Origin: JAYZAP01 sp964645285
Lineage (GTDB): Bacteria; Pseudomonadota; Alphaproteobacteria; JAAXGF01
Assembly: GCA_964645285.1 (NCBI GenBank)
Contig: CAZYDR010000003.1
Location: 1 to 64,000 of the forward strand
DNA: 64,000 nt
Direction: 5' to 3'
In this document: piece by piece, positions 36,131 through 46,297 of the stretch
Layout of the letters: each line of letters begins with the position of its first letter
How positions within the stretch are numbered: the stretch's first letter is position 1
Program-made: the position numbers and the translations under genes
Notes under the pieces: generated by a model
Databases searched by the model: none
What the model saw: only the letters and a program-made list of their open reading frames with translations
Told to the model about the DNA's origin: nothing

Positions 36131-37704
36131 GCCGGGCCCTCCCGGGCGATGATCTGTTTTGCCGCGTTGTAACCAGCCGCGCCCATGACACCGCCGCCCG
36201 GGTGGGCGCCGGCGCCGCACAGGTAGAGCCCCGGCACCGGTGTCTGGTACTGGGCATAGCCCGGCACCGGGCGCAGCATGAACATCTGGTCCGGAGCTAG
36301 CTCGCCATGATGCCAGTGGCCGCCGGTCATGCGGAAGTTGCGCTCCAGGTCGAGCGGCGTGATGATCTGGCGACTCACGATGCGGTCGGGTAGGTCGGGG
36401 GCATAGCGGGTCATAATCTCGATGGCGCGGTCGGCGAAGGCGTCGCGGGCGCTGTCCCAGCCTGCCTTGAGATCGTAGGGGGCGAACTGCACTACCGCCG
36501 ACAGCACATGGCTGTCCTCGAGCGTCAGGCTGCCGTCATGGACCGAGGGAATGGTGATCTCCATGGTCGGTTCGTCCGAGAATTCGCCGTATTTGCAGTG
36601 GTTGAAGGCGCGCTCCACATAGTCGACGCCGGGTGCGATGAGTAGCCGGGAGCCGAGTTCGGACGCATTCAGGCCGCTAAACGTCGGCAGACCGTCGAGG
36701 GCCAGGTTGATCTTGGCCGCCACGCCGCCCATGCGGATGTTCTTGATGCGGCGCACGAAGCCGGTGTCGAGATGCTCGGGCCCGACCATGTTGAGGAACG
36801 TGGCGTACGGGTCTGCACCGGATACCACGCAGCCGGCGAATAGTTGCTCGCCGGACGCCAGTTCCACACCGACGGCGCGGTCGTCCTCCAGGATAATTCG
36901 GGTTACCACTGAATCTGTGCGGATATCAGCGCGCGAGGCGGCGCCGGCCAGGGCCCGGGTCACCGCGCCCATGCCGCCCATTGGGTGGGCCAGATGGCCG
37001 CGTTTGCCCGATTGTTCGCCGGCCAGGCGATAGAACAAGGTCAATACGCTATTGGGCGAGCGCGGGCCGAGTTTGGCGCCAAGCACCGCATCCAGAGCAT
37101 AGGCGCCGCGCAGCAGGTCGGATTCGAAGGCCTCGGTCTGCACATCGGCGGCGTTGGAGCCGATGATGCGCAGAAATTCCCGCATGTCCTCGCGGCCCAA
37201 CTTGCGTACCGCCCAAGCCAGTTTGGCGAGGCTCGCCTTGTCGCGCCAGTCGCCGGCGAGGCGCGGTGGCTTGGCCGCCAGAGCCGGCTGCAAGGCGCCG
37301 GCAAAACGCAGCATGCGGCGGCGGAAATCGCCGTGGGCACGGGCGTCGGCCTCGGAATGGACGGCGATGGAGGCGCTGGTTGCTGCCTCGTCGCTGGACA
37401 GGGTGATATGGCGGCCGTCTTCATGGAGGGCGACGGTCGCCATATCGGTGGTCGAGAAGCGCAGGCCGTGACGGGCCAGTTGTAGGTCCGCCAGCACCTT
37501 GGGGTGCAGCAGATGGAGAATGTGGGCGCAGGACGACACCGTGTAGCCAGGGTGGAACTCGGCGCTGACCGCGGCACCGCCAACCTGGGAAGCGGCCTCA
37601 AGCACGGTAACTCTGAGGCCCGCCCGGGTCAGATAGGCGGCGCAGGTTAGACTGTTGTGGCCCGCGCCGACGACGATGGCATCGAATTGGGAAGCATGTG
37701 CCAT
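36127..37704 (-). CDS. Phytoene-desaturase-like NAD(P)/FAD oxidoreductase (copy 2)
   Basis: A 525-residue flavoenzyme. The FAD motif is AIVVGAGHNSLTCAAYLTRAG at residues 9-29. The family C-terminal motif is GLYLCGAGAHPGGGVMGAAG. It is a paralogue of the next upstream gene (37709-39307), sharing PGYAQYQTPVPG/PGYAQYRGPVDG and the same C-terminus. These proteins are often annotated as phytoene dehydrogenases, but no carotenoid genes are here. They are widespread in marine alphaproteobacteria with unknown substrates. It is coupled to the GcvT-like gene. A role as two subunits of one enzyme with its paralogue is possible. Confidence 0.85.
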   Translation of the reverse strand: MAHASQFDAIVVGAGHNSLTCAAYLTRAGLRVTVLEAASQVGGAAVSAEFHPGYTVSSCAHILHLLHPKVLADLQLARHGLRFSTTDMATVALHEDGRHITLSSDEAATSASIAVHSEADARAHGDFRRRMLRFAGALQPALAAKPPRLAGDWRDKASLAKLAWAVRKLGREDMREFLRIIGSNAADVQTEAFESDLLRGAYALDAVLGAKLGPRSPNSVLTLFYRLAGEQSGKRGHLAHPMGGMGAVTRALAGAASRADIRTDSVVTRIILEDDRAVGVELASGEQLFAGCVVSGADPYATFLNMVGPEHLDTGFVRRIKNIRMGGVAAKINLALDGLPTFSGLNASELGSRLLIAPGVDYVERAFNHCKYGEFSDEPTMEITIPSVHDGSLTLEDSHVLSAVVQFAPYDLKAGWDSARDAFADRAIEIMTRYAPDLPDRIVSRQIITPLDLERNFRMTGGHWHHGELAPDQMFMLRPVPGYAQYQTPVPGLYLCGAGAHPGGGVMGAAGYNAAKQIIAREGPA

Positions 37705-37708
37705 GGCG

Positions 37709-39307
37709 TCAGCTCGCGATCTTCAGGTCGCCGAGCACTTCCCGCGCGGCGTTGAGCCCCGGTGCGCCCATGACGCCGCCGCCGGGATGGTTACTCGAGC
37801 CGCACATGTACATACCGTCCACTGGGCCGCGATACTGGGCGTAGCCCGGCACCGGCCGGTTGAACAGCAACTGGTCCATGGTCAGCTCGCCGTGGAATAT
37901 GTTGCCCTCGGTAATACCAACTTCGTTCTCGATGTCCTGGGGCGAACGGACCTCCATGTCGAGGATGAGATCCTTGAAATTGGGGCTGAATTCGCTGATC
38001 AGGTCGATCACCGTGTCGCCGAAGGCCTTGCGGTTTTCGCTGTCCCATACGCCGTTGGCGAGATGCGGCGGGGCGTACTGTACGAACACCGACATGAAGT
38101 GCTTGCCCGGCGGCGCCATGGTAGGGTCGATCAGGGTGGGGATCATCATGTCGAGGAAGGGCCGCCGTGACCACCGGCCTTCCTTCCAGTCGTCATATGC
38201 GCGCTCGACTTCCTCTATGGTGCCGAGCAGACCGAGGTCGCCGCCGACCACTTCGCCGCAGCCCTCGGGAATACTGGGGAAGTGGGGTACGCCGTCAAGG
38301 GCGATGTTGAGTTTGCCCGACGAGCCTCGGGCCTTGAAGTGTTTGACGCGATGGAGGAAGCCGGCGGGCAGATCGGCCGGGTTCATGACGTTGAGGAAGG
38401 TGTTCTTGACGTCGAGATTGGATAGTACCACCTTGGCCCTGACTTCGTCGCCACCAACCAGAGCGACGCCTTCAACCTGGCCGTCACGGACGATGACCTG
38501 ATCGGCCGGAGCGCTGACGCGGACTTCGCCGCCGGCTTCCTGGAAGGCGCTGGCCAGGGCGTCGGAGACCGCGCCCATGCCACCCCGGGCATAGCCCCAG
38601 GCGCCCATATGGCCGTCGACCTCGCCCATGTAGTGGTGCAGCAGCACATAGGCCGAGCCCGGCGAGCAAGGCCCCAGCGCCGTGCCGATAATGCCCGAGC
38701 CGGCCAGATGGGCCTTCATCAGGTCGGTTTCGAAGTATTCGTCCAGGTACTCGGCGGCGCTCATGGTCCAGAAGCGGATGACTTCATACATTTCGGCTTC
38801 GCCGAGATCGGCAAAATGACGGCCCATGTTGTACATACCCATGAGATCGCGGGGCTTGAGCGACGTCGGGTCCGGCGGCGTCTTCAGCAGCATGGGCCGG
38901 ATGTAGCGGCACTTGCGCCTGACATCGCGGCTGTAGCGGTCATAGGCCTCGGCGTCGTGGGCCGAGTGACGGGCGACTTCGCGGCGGAACATGTCGTGGT
39001 CGCTGTGGGCAACCAGACTGTCGCCATCGGTCAGCATGGTGACGTTGCCCTCGTAGGGGATGACCTGGAGGCCATGGCGCGAGAGCTCGAGCTCGCGCAT
39101 GATTTCCGGGCGCATCAGACTGCATACATAGGAGCAGTTGGAATAGGTCCAGCCGTCGTAGAGCTCGCGGCTGACCGCGGCGCCGCCGATATAAGGCTGG
39201 CGTTCCAGCACCACTACATCGAGGCCGGCGCGGGCGAGATAGGCCGCCGACGTCAGGCCGTTGTGGCCGGCGCCGATGATGATCGCGTCGTAGGTTTTCT
39301 CGGCCAA
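37709..39307 (-). CDS. Phytoene-desaturase-like NAD(P)/FAD oxidoreductase (copy 1)
   Basis: About 532 residues from a proposed TTG start at 39307 (LAEKTYDAIIIGAGHNGLTSA), where GGGGGAAC lies at ribosome-binding distance. An ATG start at 39382 would run into the divergent gene's start. The FAD motif is IIGAGHNGLTSAAYLARAG. The C-terminal motif is GMYMCGSSNHPGGGVMGAPG. It is the first gene of the minus-strand operon continuing with the second flavoenzyme, the GcvT-like protein, the acyl-CoA synthetase and the SDR. The enzyme probably oxidises or isomerises a C-C or C-N bond in an unknown substrate. Confidence 0.83.
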   Translation of the reverse strand: MAEKTYDAIIIGAGHNGLTSAAYLARAGLDVVVLERQPYIGGAAVSRELYDGWTYSNCSYVCSLMRPEIMRELELSRHGLQVIPYEGNVTMLTDGDSLVAHSDHDMFRREVARHSAHDAEAYDRYSRDVRRKCRYIRPMLLKTPPDPTSLKPRDLMGMYNMGRHFADLGEAEMYEVIRFWTMSAAEYLDEYFETDLMKAHLAGSGIIGTALGPCSPGSAYVLLHHYMGEVDGHMGAWGYARGGMGAVSDALASAFQEAGGEVRVSAPADQVIVRDGQVEGVALVGGDEVRAKVVLSNLDVKNTFLNVMNPADLPAGFLHRVKHFKARGSSGKLNIALDGVPHFPSIPEGCGEVVGGDLGLLGTIEEVERAYDDWKEGRWSRRPFLDMMIPTLIDPTMAPPGKHFMSVFVQYAPPHLANGVWDSENRKAFGDTVIDLISEFSPNFKDLILDMEVRSPQDIENEVGITEGNIFHGELTMDQLLFNRPVPGYAQYRGPVDGMYMCGSSNHPGGGVMGAPGLNAAREVLGDLKIAS

Positions 39308-39380
39308 TCTAAGTTCCCCCAATGGTCGCGCGCATGGTAGACCGTAATGGCGTTTGTGTTCCAGTTCCATGGGGGAAATC

Positions 39381-40556
39381 ATGGCCTATCCGTTACCCGA
39401 AAGCGCCCGCCAGTGGCAGGCCAAGGCCCGCGCCTTTGCCGACGAGGATCTCATACCGTGGGAGGTCGAGGCCGAAATGAACAACGGCGAGGTGCCGCCC
39501 GAGGTTCGCCAGCGCCATACCGAACGCGCCCTGGCCATGCGCTTACCTGAAGTGGACGTGCCCAAGGAACGCGGCGGTCTCGGCCTCTCCATGCTCGAGC
39601 AGGTGGTGATCTCCGAGCAGCTCGGCCGGGTCACCAATGCGCTTTCCTGGTGCTATTCAGTGCCCCAGAGCTGGATGTTCGCGGCCTGTAACGAGGACCA
39701 GATCGAGCGCTTCGTCATGCCGTTGGCCGACGGCTCGCGCCACGACTGCTATGCCATAACCGAGGCCGACGCCGGCTCGGACGTGGACGCCATCGCCGCC
39801 ACGGCGCGCCGCGAGGGTGACGACTATCTGGTCGACGGCGAGAAGTGGCACGTCACCGGTGGCAACCACGCCGACTACTTCATCGTTCAGGCCAAGGTCA
39901 TGGATTCCTCGAATGAAGGCGCCCATGCCCTGTTCTTTGTCGATGCCGACACCCCGGGGATCGAGCTGGTGCGCACTCCGGCCTACAGCCACACCTATGC
40001 CTCGCACCACCCGATCTACCGCTTCGACAATGTCCGGGTGCCCGAGAAGAACCGCATCGGCGCCGAGGGCGAAGGCATGGACTTCGCCTATGCCTGGTTC
40101 CGCTATGAGCGGTTGATGATCGCCGCGCGTTGCTGCGGCGCCGCCAGCCGGCTGATCGACGAGGCCACCGCTTTCGCCCAGGAGCGCGTCATCCAGGGTG
40201 AGCCCATCGCTAATTTCCAGGCCATCCAGTTCATGTTGGCCGACAGCCTGACCGAGCTATGGGCGGCCCGGCTGATGACCTACGAGGCGGCGGCCGCCCA
40301 TGACCGCGAGGAGGACCTCAAGGTGCTCCACGGCCAGTGCTCCATGGTCAAGCTCTATGCTTCGGAAATGGCCAACCGGGTTGCGGACCGGGCGGTGCAG
40401 ATTTTCGGCGGCCGCGGCTACATGCGCGAGAACGTGGCCGAGCGCTTCTTCCGCGAGCTCCGGGTTGATCGCATCTGGGAGGGCTCCAGCGAGATACAGC
40501 GCCTGATTATCGCCAACGGCCTCTACAAGCGGGGCCAGGAGAAACTGATCGGCTAG
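39381..40556 (+). CDS. Acyl-CoA dehydrogenase
   Basis: A 391-residue flavoenzyme of the acyl-CoA dehydrogenase family. Motifs include CYAITEADAGSDVDAIAATA (the FAD-binding block), DGEKWHVTGGNHADYFIVQA, and RIWEGSSEIQRLIIANGL near the C-terminus, the EGxxxIQR signature. It introduces an alpha-beta double bond into acyl-CoA thioesters. ATG 39381 has GGGGGAA five bases upstream. It is divergent from the flavoenzyme/GcvT operon with only 73 bases between the starts, which suggests a shared promoter region. The neighbouring acyl-CoA synthetase would supply its thioester substrate. Confidence 0.92.
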   Translation: MAYPLPESARQWQAKARAFADEDLIPWEVEAEMNNGEVPPEVRQRHTERALAMRLPEVDVPKERGGLGLSMLEQVVISEQLGRVTNALSWCYSVPQSWMFAACNEDQIERFVMPLADGSRHDCYAITEADAGSDVDAIAATARREGDDYLVDGEKWHVTGGNHADYFIVQAKVMDSSNEGAHALFFVDADTPGIELVRTPAYSHTYASHHPIYRFDNVRVPEKNRIGAEGEGMDFAYAWFRYERLMIAARCCGAASRLIDEATAFAQERVIQGEPIANFQAIQFMLADSLTELWAARLMTYEAAAAHDREEDLKVLHGQCSMVKLYASEMANRVADRAVQIFGGRGYMRENVAERFFRELRVDRIWEGSSEIQRLIIANGLYKRGQEKLIG

Positions 40557-40566
40557 CCGGCCAAGT

Positions 40567-43292
40567 CTACCCCGCCGCGCTGATCTCGTCTTGGCCGGCG
40601 GCTGTCTCCCACATGACCCGCTCGGTGGGAAACCGTACCGTAACCATGGTGCCGGTGCCGGCCGTGCTGTGCAGCGTCAGTGACCCGCCATGCAACTCGA
40701 TTAGAGCCGTAGTCAGGGGCAGGCCAAGGCCGGTGCCTTCGTATTTGCGGTTGAGGTCGCTGTCGATCTGACTGAACGGTGACGGCGCCTTGGGGATGTC
40801 GTTGCAGGCGATGCCGATGCCCGTATTGGCGACCTGAATTTCAAAGTCGTCATCCGATCCAATTCGAAGCCGGGCCATTACGCGGCCGCCGCGCGGCGTG
40901 AATTTTATCGCGTTGGAAAGCAGATTGATGACGATCTGCTTGAGCTTTCGTTCGTCACAGAAGAGCGTCGGCAGATCAGGTGCGGTGTTGCAAACAGCCT
41001 CGATATCTCCCGCCTTGGCCCCTTGTTCGGTCAAGGTGAGGCAGGACTGCAGGACCGCCGACACATCCACTTCCTCTTCCCGTAATTCGGCCTTTCCAGC
41101 CTCGATTTTCGACAGATCAAGGATATCGTTGATGAGATCCAGATGCTGCACGCCGGAACGATTTATATCCTTGGCATACCCGGCGTATTTAGCGTCACCC
41201 AGGGGCCCGAGCATCTCGCTCTTCATCATGTCGAAAAAGCCGATGATGGCGTTAAGCGGCGTGCGAAGCTCGTGGCTCATGTTGGCGAGGAACTCGGATT
41301 TGCTGCGACTGGCGAAGTCCGCCTGTTCCTTGGCCGCAATCAGGTCATTTTCGGCACGCTTGCGGCTGGATACATCCAGAATCAGACAGACGAATCCCAA
41401 GACCTCGCCGTTTTCGTCGAAATTGGGAACGAGGGTGGCCATATTGGCTGCCTGCTTGAAGCGGGCCTCGCTTTCTCGCAGCGCCTCTTCGGCCCGCTTG
41501 ATCCCGGTAATGTCCTGGATCGTCCCGATCGTGCGGACATGAGCGCCGGACTCATCGAACATGGACTCGCCGAGTTCGCGGACATGGCGCACCTCGCTGT
41601 CGGGCCGCTCAATTCTATATGTCACGTCATAGACGGTGCGGTTCTCCCGCGAATCCCTGATCGCGGTTACGTACCGCTCTCGATCGTCGGGAGGGGCTCG
41701 CGCAATGACCTTTTCGAGGCTGGTAGTGGCCGAGAGTGTTTCGGCGGTCGTAACGCCATGGATTTGGGCAACCTCCTCTGAGATATATTCGAGCCGGTCG
41801 GCGATCACATCAAAAGACCAGTGCCCACGGTCGTCAGATGGGCCACCTGTCTGAAGCGGGCCTCACTGTCGCGCAACGCCTCCTCGGCGAGCTTGCGTTC
41901 GGTAATGTCCTGGCCGGAACTCAGGCTGCCGGTGATGGCGCCGTTGTCGTCGCGCGCCAAGGTGTTGTGCCAAGCAATTGACCGGTGCTCGCCGCTCTTG
42001 GCGACGACCTCGCTCTCGAAATACTCGACTGGCTCAAGATCGCCGGCGACCACCTTCGCATGGACCGCCGCTACCTCCGTTCTCAACTCTTCGGGAATGA
42101 TGGTTTCGATCCAGTTGTGGCCGACGATCTCGCCCTCGCGGTAGCCAAGGATGTCACAGCCGCGGCGGTTGATCCGGAGGACATTGGCCTCGGCATCAAG
42201 GGAAACGATCATCGCCTCGGAAACTTCCAAATACCGGTCGGCCCGGTCCTTTTCACGACGATTGGCATCTACGGCCCGCTCACGTTCGGCGATGATTTGG
42301 CGCAAGTCCCGATTTAGCCTCAGAACCGTCTGGTGGCGCCACCACGCCACGATAGTGAACACCATGACCGTGAACGCGCCAATGGCCCATGCAACCCGGG
42401 AAACCGTCCAAAACGGTTTCGCCTTGCCGTACCACTTCACGTAGATGCGTTCGTAGGCTTCCGAGCCGATAAATTCGTTAACGGCCTGATTGAGTGCGGC
42501 ATGGAGTTCGGATTCATCCATTTGGATGCGGATGGCACGTTTGATTTCCTTCAGCGGCGCGCCAACCGCTTTGATGCCTTCCTCGATGCCGATCTTTCGC
42601 AGCAGCGCAAGTAGAACCGGTTTGGGGAAGATGAGGGCGTCCTGTCGGCCTGAGAGCAAATCGAAGATCGCGGTGCGGAGATCCGGATGGACCACGGCGT
42701 GAATATCGTCGCGGCCCTTGAGGAGCTTTTCGCTGACATTTCGCCTCACTACACCAACGCGCCGGTCGATAAGATCGTTCAACGTCTCGATGCCGACGGT
42801 TTCATTGCGAACGAAAATCGACACCTCGAAGGTTTCGATGGGCGCGGTAAAGAGATAACTGGCAGTCCGGTTCGGCGTGATGCCGCTGTTGGGTGCGAGG
42901 TCCACCTCGCCCCTGTTCATGGCGTCACTGACCTCGGCGAAATTGTCGTAGGTTCGATAGGTCACCGTTACCCCCGCCCGGGCGGCGATTTCCTCCATGA
43001 CGTCGATGGCGAAGCCGGTGGGGTTGCCGTCTTCATCCTGGCTGTATTGCGGCCGCCATGATCTCGGGATGGCGGCGGAGATGTTGCGCGGCACCACCGC
43101 ATCCGCCGTTTCCGTCTCGCCTTGCGCCAATAGAGTAGGGGTCGCCGTGAGGCCAATAATCATGATGGCGAGCGCGAACAACACTTGTCCCGGCCCGTGC
43201 GCCGTTGTGCGGTCTGTGCTAATCGCTAATCGCCTGTGCCGCGTATATATGAAGGCGCAATCGGGCCTGGCGAACATACCAGCGTGGTGCAT
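40567..43292 (-). pseudogene. Periplasmic-sensor PAS histidine kinase with frameshift
   Basis: Two frames make one sensor kinase of about 905 residues. The 5' part (43292-41805) has an N-terminal hydrophobic signal, a family 3 solute-binding domain (TGFAIDVMEEIAARAGVTV...), a membrane helix (about WAIGAFTVMVFTIVAWW) and a PAS domain. The 3' part (41808-40567) has further PAS domains, HisKA (FLANMSHELRTPLNAIIGFF) and an ATPase domain (KYEGTGLGLPLTTALIELHGG). The break lies near 41830: skipping one base continues a normal PAS sequence (GHWSFDVIADRLEYISEEV). The lone ATGA overlap is thus an artefact of the shift. It is a one-base deletion or a base-call error. Confidence 0.82.
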
Positions 43293-43384
43293 ATTCTCAT
43301 GGTCAAAGTATCGTTAACGACTGATTAACATTTCGTTAATTTTGCCCTAACGAAGCCGGGGGTATTTGCCTGGTTTGGTTCCGC

Positions 43385-44507
43385 TTAGAACGCTGCCGCC
43401 AGAACTTCATCCAGGCGGGCCAGGGCCTCGGGGAAAGCTCGCCGGCACAGGCCGAGGCGCACGTGATTGTCGTCGGCGTCGAAGCACGGGCTTGGTGCCA
43501 GCACGAGGGACGCGTCATCGAGCAATCGGTCGCTCAAGGCCTTGGTGCCGCCGGGACCCAGCCAACGCGAAAATGTCGTTATCCCGGCACCGGGCGAGCG
43601 CCAGGCACACAGATTGTCGTGGCGTTGAAAGAACTCGTGGGCGGCGGCAAGGCTGCTCGCCAGAATGGCGCTGTTGCGATCCAGCGGGGCCTGCTCGTGG
43701 CCTAGGGCGACCGCCGCCAGATGTTCGATCGGCCGGGGCAGGTAGCAGTTGAACAGGTTTTTCATGGTTTTGAGGGCGGCCAGGGCGGCCTGATTACGGG
43801 TCGCCAGCCAGCCTACTCGCAGCCCCGGCAAGCCGACGGTCTTCGCCAGCCCATGCAGGGAGATAGCCTGTTCACAGCGGCACGCCAGGTCGGGCGCCCC
43901 TGGACCGCCGCCGGGCAGACCCGCGAAGATTTCGTCCGACAGCAGCCGCGCGCCGCTGTGGCGAAGGATTTCCACGAATTCGTCGAGATAGGCGCCGTCC
44001 GGCATGAAGCCGGTGGGATTCTGGGGGAACGTGGTGATGACCAGCTTGGTCGGTGCGCGGGTCAGCTCGCGCAACTCGTCAAGATCCGGAACCCAGTGGT
44101 TTTCTTCCCGTGCCTGCCACGGCATGATTGCCGCGCCATCGGGGCAGTTCTAGGTGCGGCGGGTAGCAGGGCGTCAGCACCACTACCCGGTCGCCGGCGT
44201 CCACCAGGCTGACCATAATCAGACCTAAAGCCTCGTCCACGCCACTGGTAATCAGCACGCCGTCGGCGTCGATCCCGTGGTATTTGTCCGCTACCCATTG
44301 GCGCAGGGCGAGCGGCGCGTAGCGGTCCGGATAGTCCAGGCTCAGCCGTGTCAGTTGTTCGGCGGCGTCGGGTTCAAGGGCGAGAAGTTCTGCCTGGCTG
44401 ACCGGCTCCGCGACGGTGGCACTGAGGTTGTAGCGCGCCGCCATAGCCTTCGGGCTATCGAAAAACTCGCTCAGGGTCTGGCGTGGTGGCGCGGCCATAT
44501 GGGTCAC
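43385..44507 (-). pseudogene. Class I/II aminotransferase with frameshift
   Basis: A PLP aminotransferase of about 373 residues split by one frameshift near 44145. The N-terminal part runs to VVVLTPCYPPHLELPR. The C-terminal part resumes at GAAIMPWQAREENHWVPDLDEL in another frame. The PLP-binding lysine is in ISLHGLAKTVGLPGLRVGW, and the Asn/Asp-containing segments FPQNPTG and LLSDEIFAGL are intact. Removing one base (or adding two) near CCCCGATGGCGCGGC restores the frame. The substrate is unknown. The MBL-fold gene upstream ends 6 bases away, so they may be cotranscribed. Confidence 0.82.
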
Positions 44508-44512
44508 CAGAT

Positions 44513-45283
44513 CTATTCCTTGGAGCGCAGGTAGTCGTTGGCCAGTTCATGGAGGCGCTCGCGGCCGAAGCTCGCATCGTGGCCGGCGTGGACCACAGTA
44601 ACCGGCAGTTCGCTCAGACGCTCCATGGTCTTGATGTAGTGTTCGACATCGGCACCGAGGATATTGTCGAGCAGGGGCCCGTCGTAGATAGCGTCGCCCG
44701 AGAACAGCACCCCGGTCTCGGCTTCCCACAGGCCGATGCTGCCCGGCGAGTGGCCCGGCAGGTGGAGCACCTCGAAGCGCCGGCTGCCGGTATCGACCAC
44801 GTCGCCCTCCTCGACCAGGCGGGTGGCCGGGGCCGGCTGCACCTTGTAGGCGGCCGGGTCATAGCCCGGGCCGGGCAGGGCGTCGATCATGCACGCCGGA
44901 ATTGGGATGCCGGCGCCCTCGACGGCCTCGACTAGGCCGTCGTCAAGCTGCTCGGCGACCAGAGCCGCGAAACCCTCCGGATTGGCCAGTTCGTCCGCCT
45001 CTTCCGGATGGACCAGGCGTTCCTCAAACTCGTGAAAGCCGCCGGTGTGGTCATAGTGGGTATGGCTGGCCACGGCGATAACCGGCTTCTCGAACAGTTC
45101 GGCAGCGGCCTGGCGCAGACTGGCGATACCGAGCCCGGAATCCACTACCATATCCCGCTCGGCCGCACGCAGATGCCAGATATTGCAGCGGATCAACGGC
45201 GTCACATAAGGCTCGGTAATCAACGTGATGTCGTCATCAATGCGCTCGATCTCGAACCACTTATCGGCGATGGAAAGCGTCAT
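44513..45283 (-). CDS. Metallo-beta-lactamase-fold hydrolase
   Basis: A 256-residue MBL-fold protein with the metal motif ASHTHYDHTGGFHEF (HxHxDH) near residue 72. Later metal ligands are in LHLPGHSPGSIGLWE and FSGDAIYDG. Such proteins include glyoxalase II-like thioesterases and lactonases; the substrate is not clear from sequence. It is followed by the aminotransferase gene and preceded by an endonuclease/exonuclease/phosphatase-family gene with 15 bases between, so the three may form a small operon. Confidence 0.88.
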   Translation of the reverse strand: MTLSIADKWFEIERIDDDITLITEPYVTPLIRCNIWHLRAAERDMVVDSGLGIASLRQAAAELFEKPVIAVASHTHYDHTGGFHEFEERLVHPEEADELANPEGFAALVAEQLDDGLVEAVEGAGIPIPACMIDALPGPGYDPAAYKVQPAPATRLVEEGDVVDTGSRRFEVLHLPGHSPGSIGLWEAETGVLFSGDAIYDGPLLDNILGADVEHYIKTMERLSELPVTVVHAGHDASFGRERLHELANDYLRSKE

Positions 45284-45298
45284 GGGGTGTTCCTTTGC

Positions 45299-46168
45299 TC
45301 AAACATCAAGCTCGAACCAGTAGGGCTGGTGGTCGGAGCCGGGGGCTTCGTTGTCGATGTGGGCAGCGGTGACTTTGGTCGCCAGGCCGGGGCTGACGAA
45401 GCCGTAGTTAAGGCGATGGCCGGACTTGAAGTCGTCGGCCTCGTCGTACCAGGTGATGCCGTCGGCCTCTTCGTGGCCGGCCAGCACCCAGCTGTCGGCC
45501 CAGTGGTGGCCGAGCTGTACCGCGCCGTAAAAGTAATCGGCCTCGCCGACGGCGCAACGGTACTCGGGCGAGCCCGGTGGCAGGTTGCAGTCACCCATGA
45601 TCACGAAGTCCTCCGACAGGGTCGGCGGCGCCTCGCCGGAGCCGAACAGGGGGCCGGACCAGGTGGCGCCTTCTCGGGGTACGGCGACCAGCTTTCCGCG
45701 GAGATACTCGATCTGGGCGATGCGCTCGGCGCCATTGAGATGGTTGAGATGGACGCTGTAGACCCGCAGCGGGCCGCCGGGCAGGTCGAAGATCCCTTCG
45801 AGGGCGCCGAGCTGGCTGTTGTGTTGGTCGTAGGAGCGAAAACGCGGCAGCAGCAGTAGGCGCGAGGTGATGATGGGCCAGCGCGCCAACAGCATGTTGC
45901 CGAACTGACGCCGCCGGTTGATGATCGCACCGTCCGGGCCGGGCGCACTGCAATCGATGTCCGTGGGCGGGCCGTAGACCCAGTAGAAATCACTCAACAG
46001 TTCGCCAAGTCGCGTCGGGTGGTCGGAGATATCAGAATTGGGCCAGTGGCGGACCACCTCCTGAAGGGCGATGACATCGGCGCCCCGTACCGCGTCGGCG
46101 ATACGCTCCAGCTCGTAACGGCCGTCTTTTCCCTTGGAATACTGGATGTTGTAGGTGACAAATTTCAT
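45299..46168 (-). CDS. Endonuclease/exonuclease/phosphatase-family protein
   Basis: A 289-residue cytoplasmic EEP-fold phosphoesterase. The N-terminal metal-binding motifs are VTYNIQYSKG (Asn) and DVIALQEVVRHW (Glu). The central strand is FVIMGDCNLPPGSPEY (Asp and Asn), and the C-terminal DH pair is APGSDHQPYWFELDV. The fold covers exonuclease III-like nucleases, sphingomyelinases and phosphatases. The lack of a signal peptide argues against a secreted nuclease. Its substrate is unknown. Confidence 0.85.
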   Translation of the reverse strand: MKFVTYNIQYSKGKDGRYELERIADAVRGADVIALQEVVRHWPNSDISDHPTRLGELLSDFYWVYGPPTDIDCSAPGPDGAIINRRRQFGNMLLARWPIITSRLLLLPRFRSYDQHNSQLGALEGIFDLPGGPLRVYSVHLNHLNGAERIAQIEYLRGKLVAVPREGATWSGPLFGSGEAPPTLSEDFVIMGDCNLPPGSPEYRCAVGEADYFYGAVQLGHHWADSWVLAGHEEADGITWYDEADDFKSGHRLNYGFVSPGLATKVTAAHIDNEAPGSDHQPYWFELDV

Positions 46169-46297
46169 GATCTTCCGGCTTTGGCGAGCGGTTCGGACAA
46201 CTATGCGATAATCGTTTCCGCGGCGCGGCGAAACAACTGTTTTCCGTCGGCTCGGTTATATAGTACAAAGGGTGTACATTGAGAGGCGGTCAAGCGC

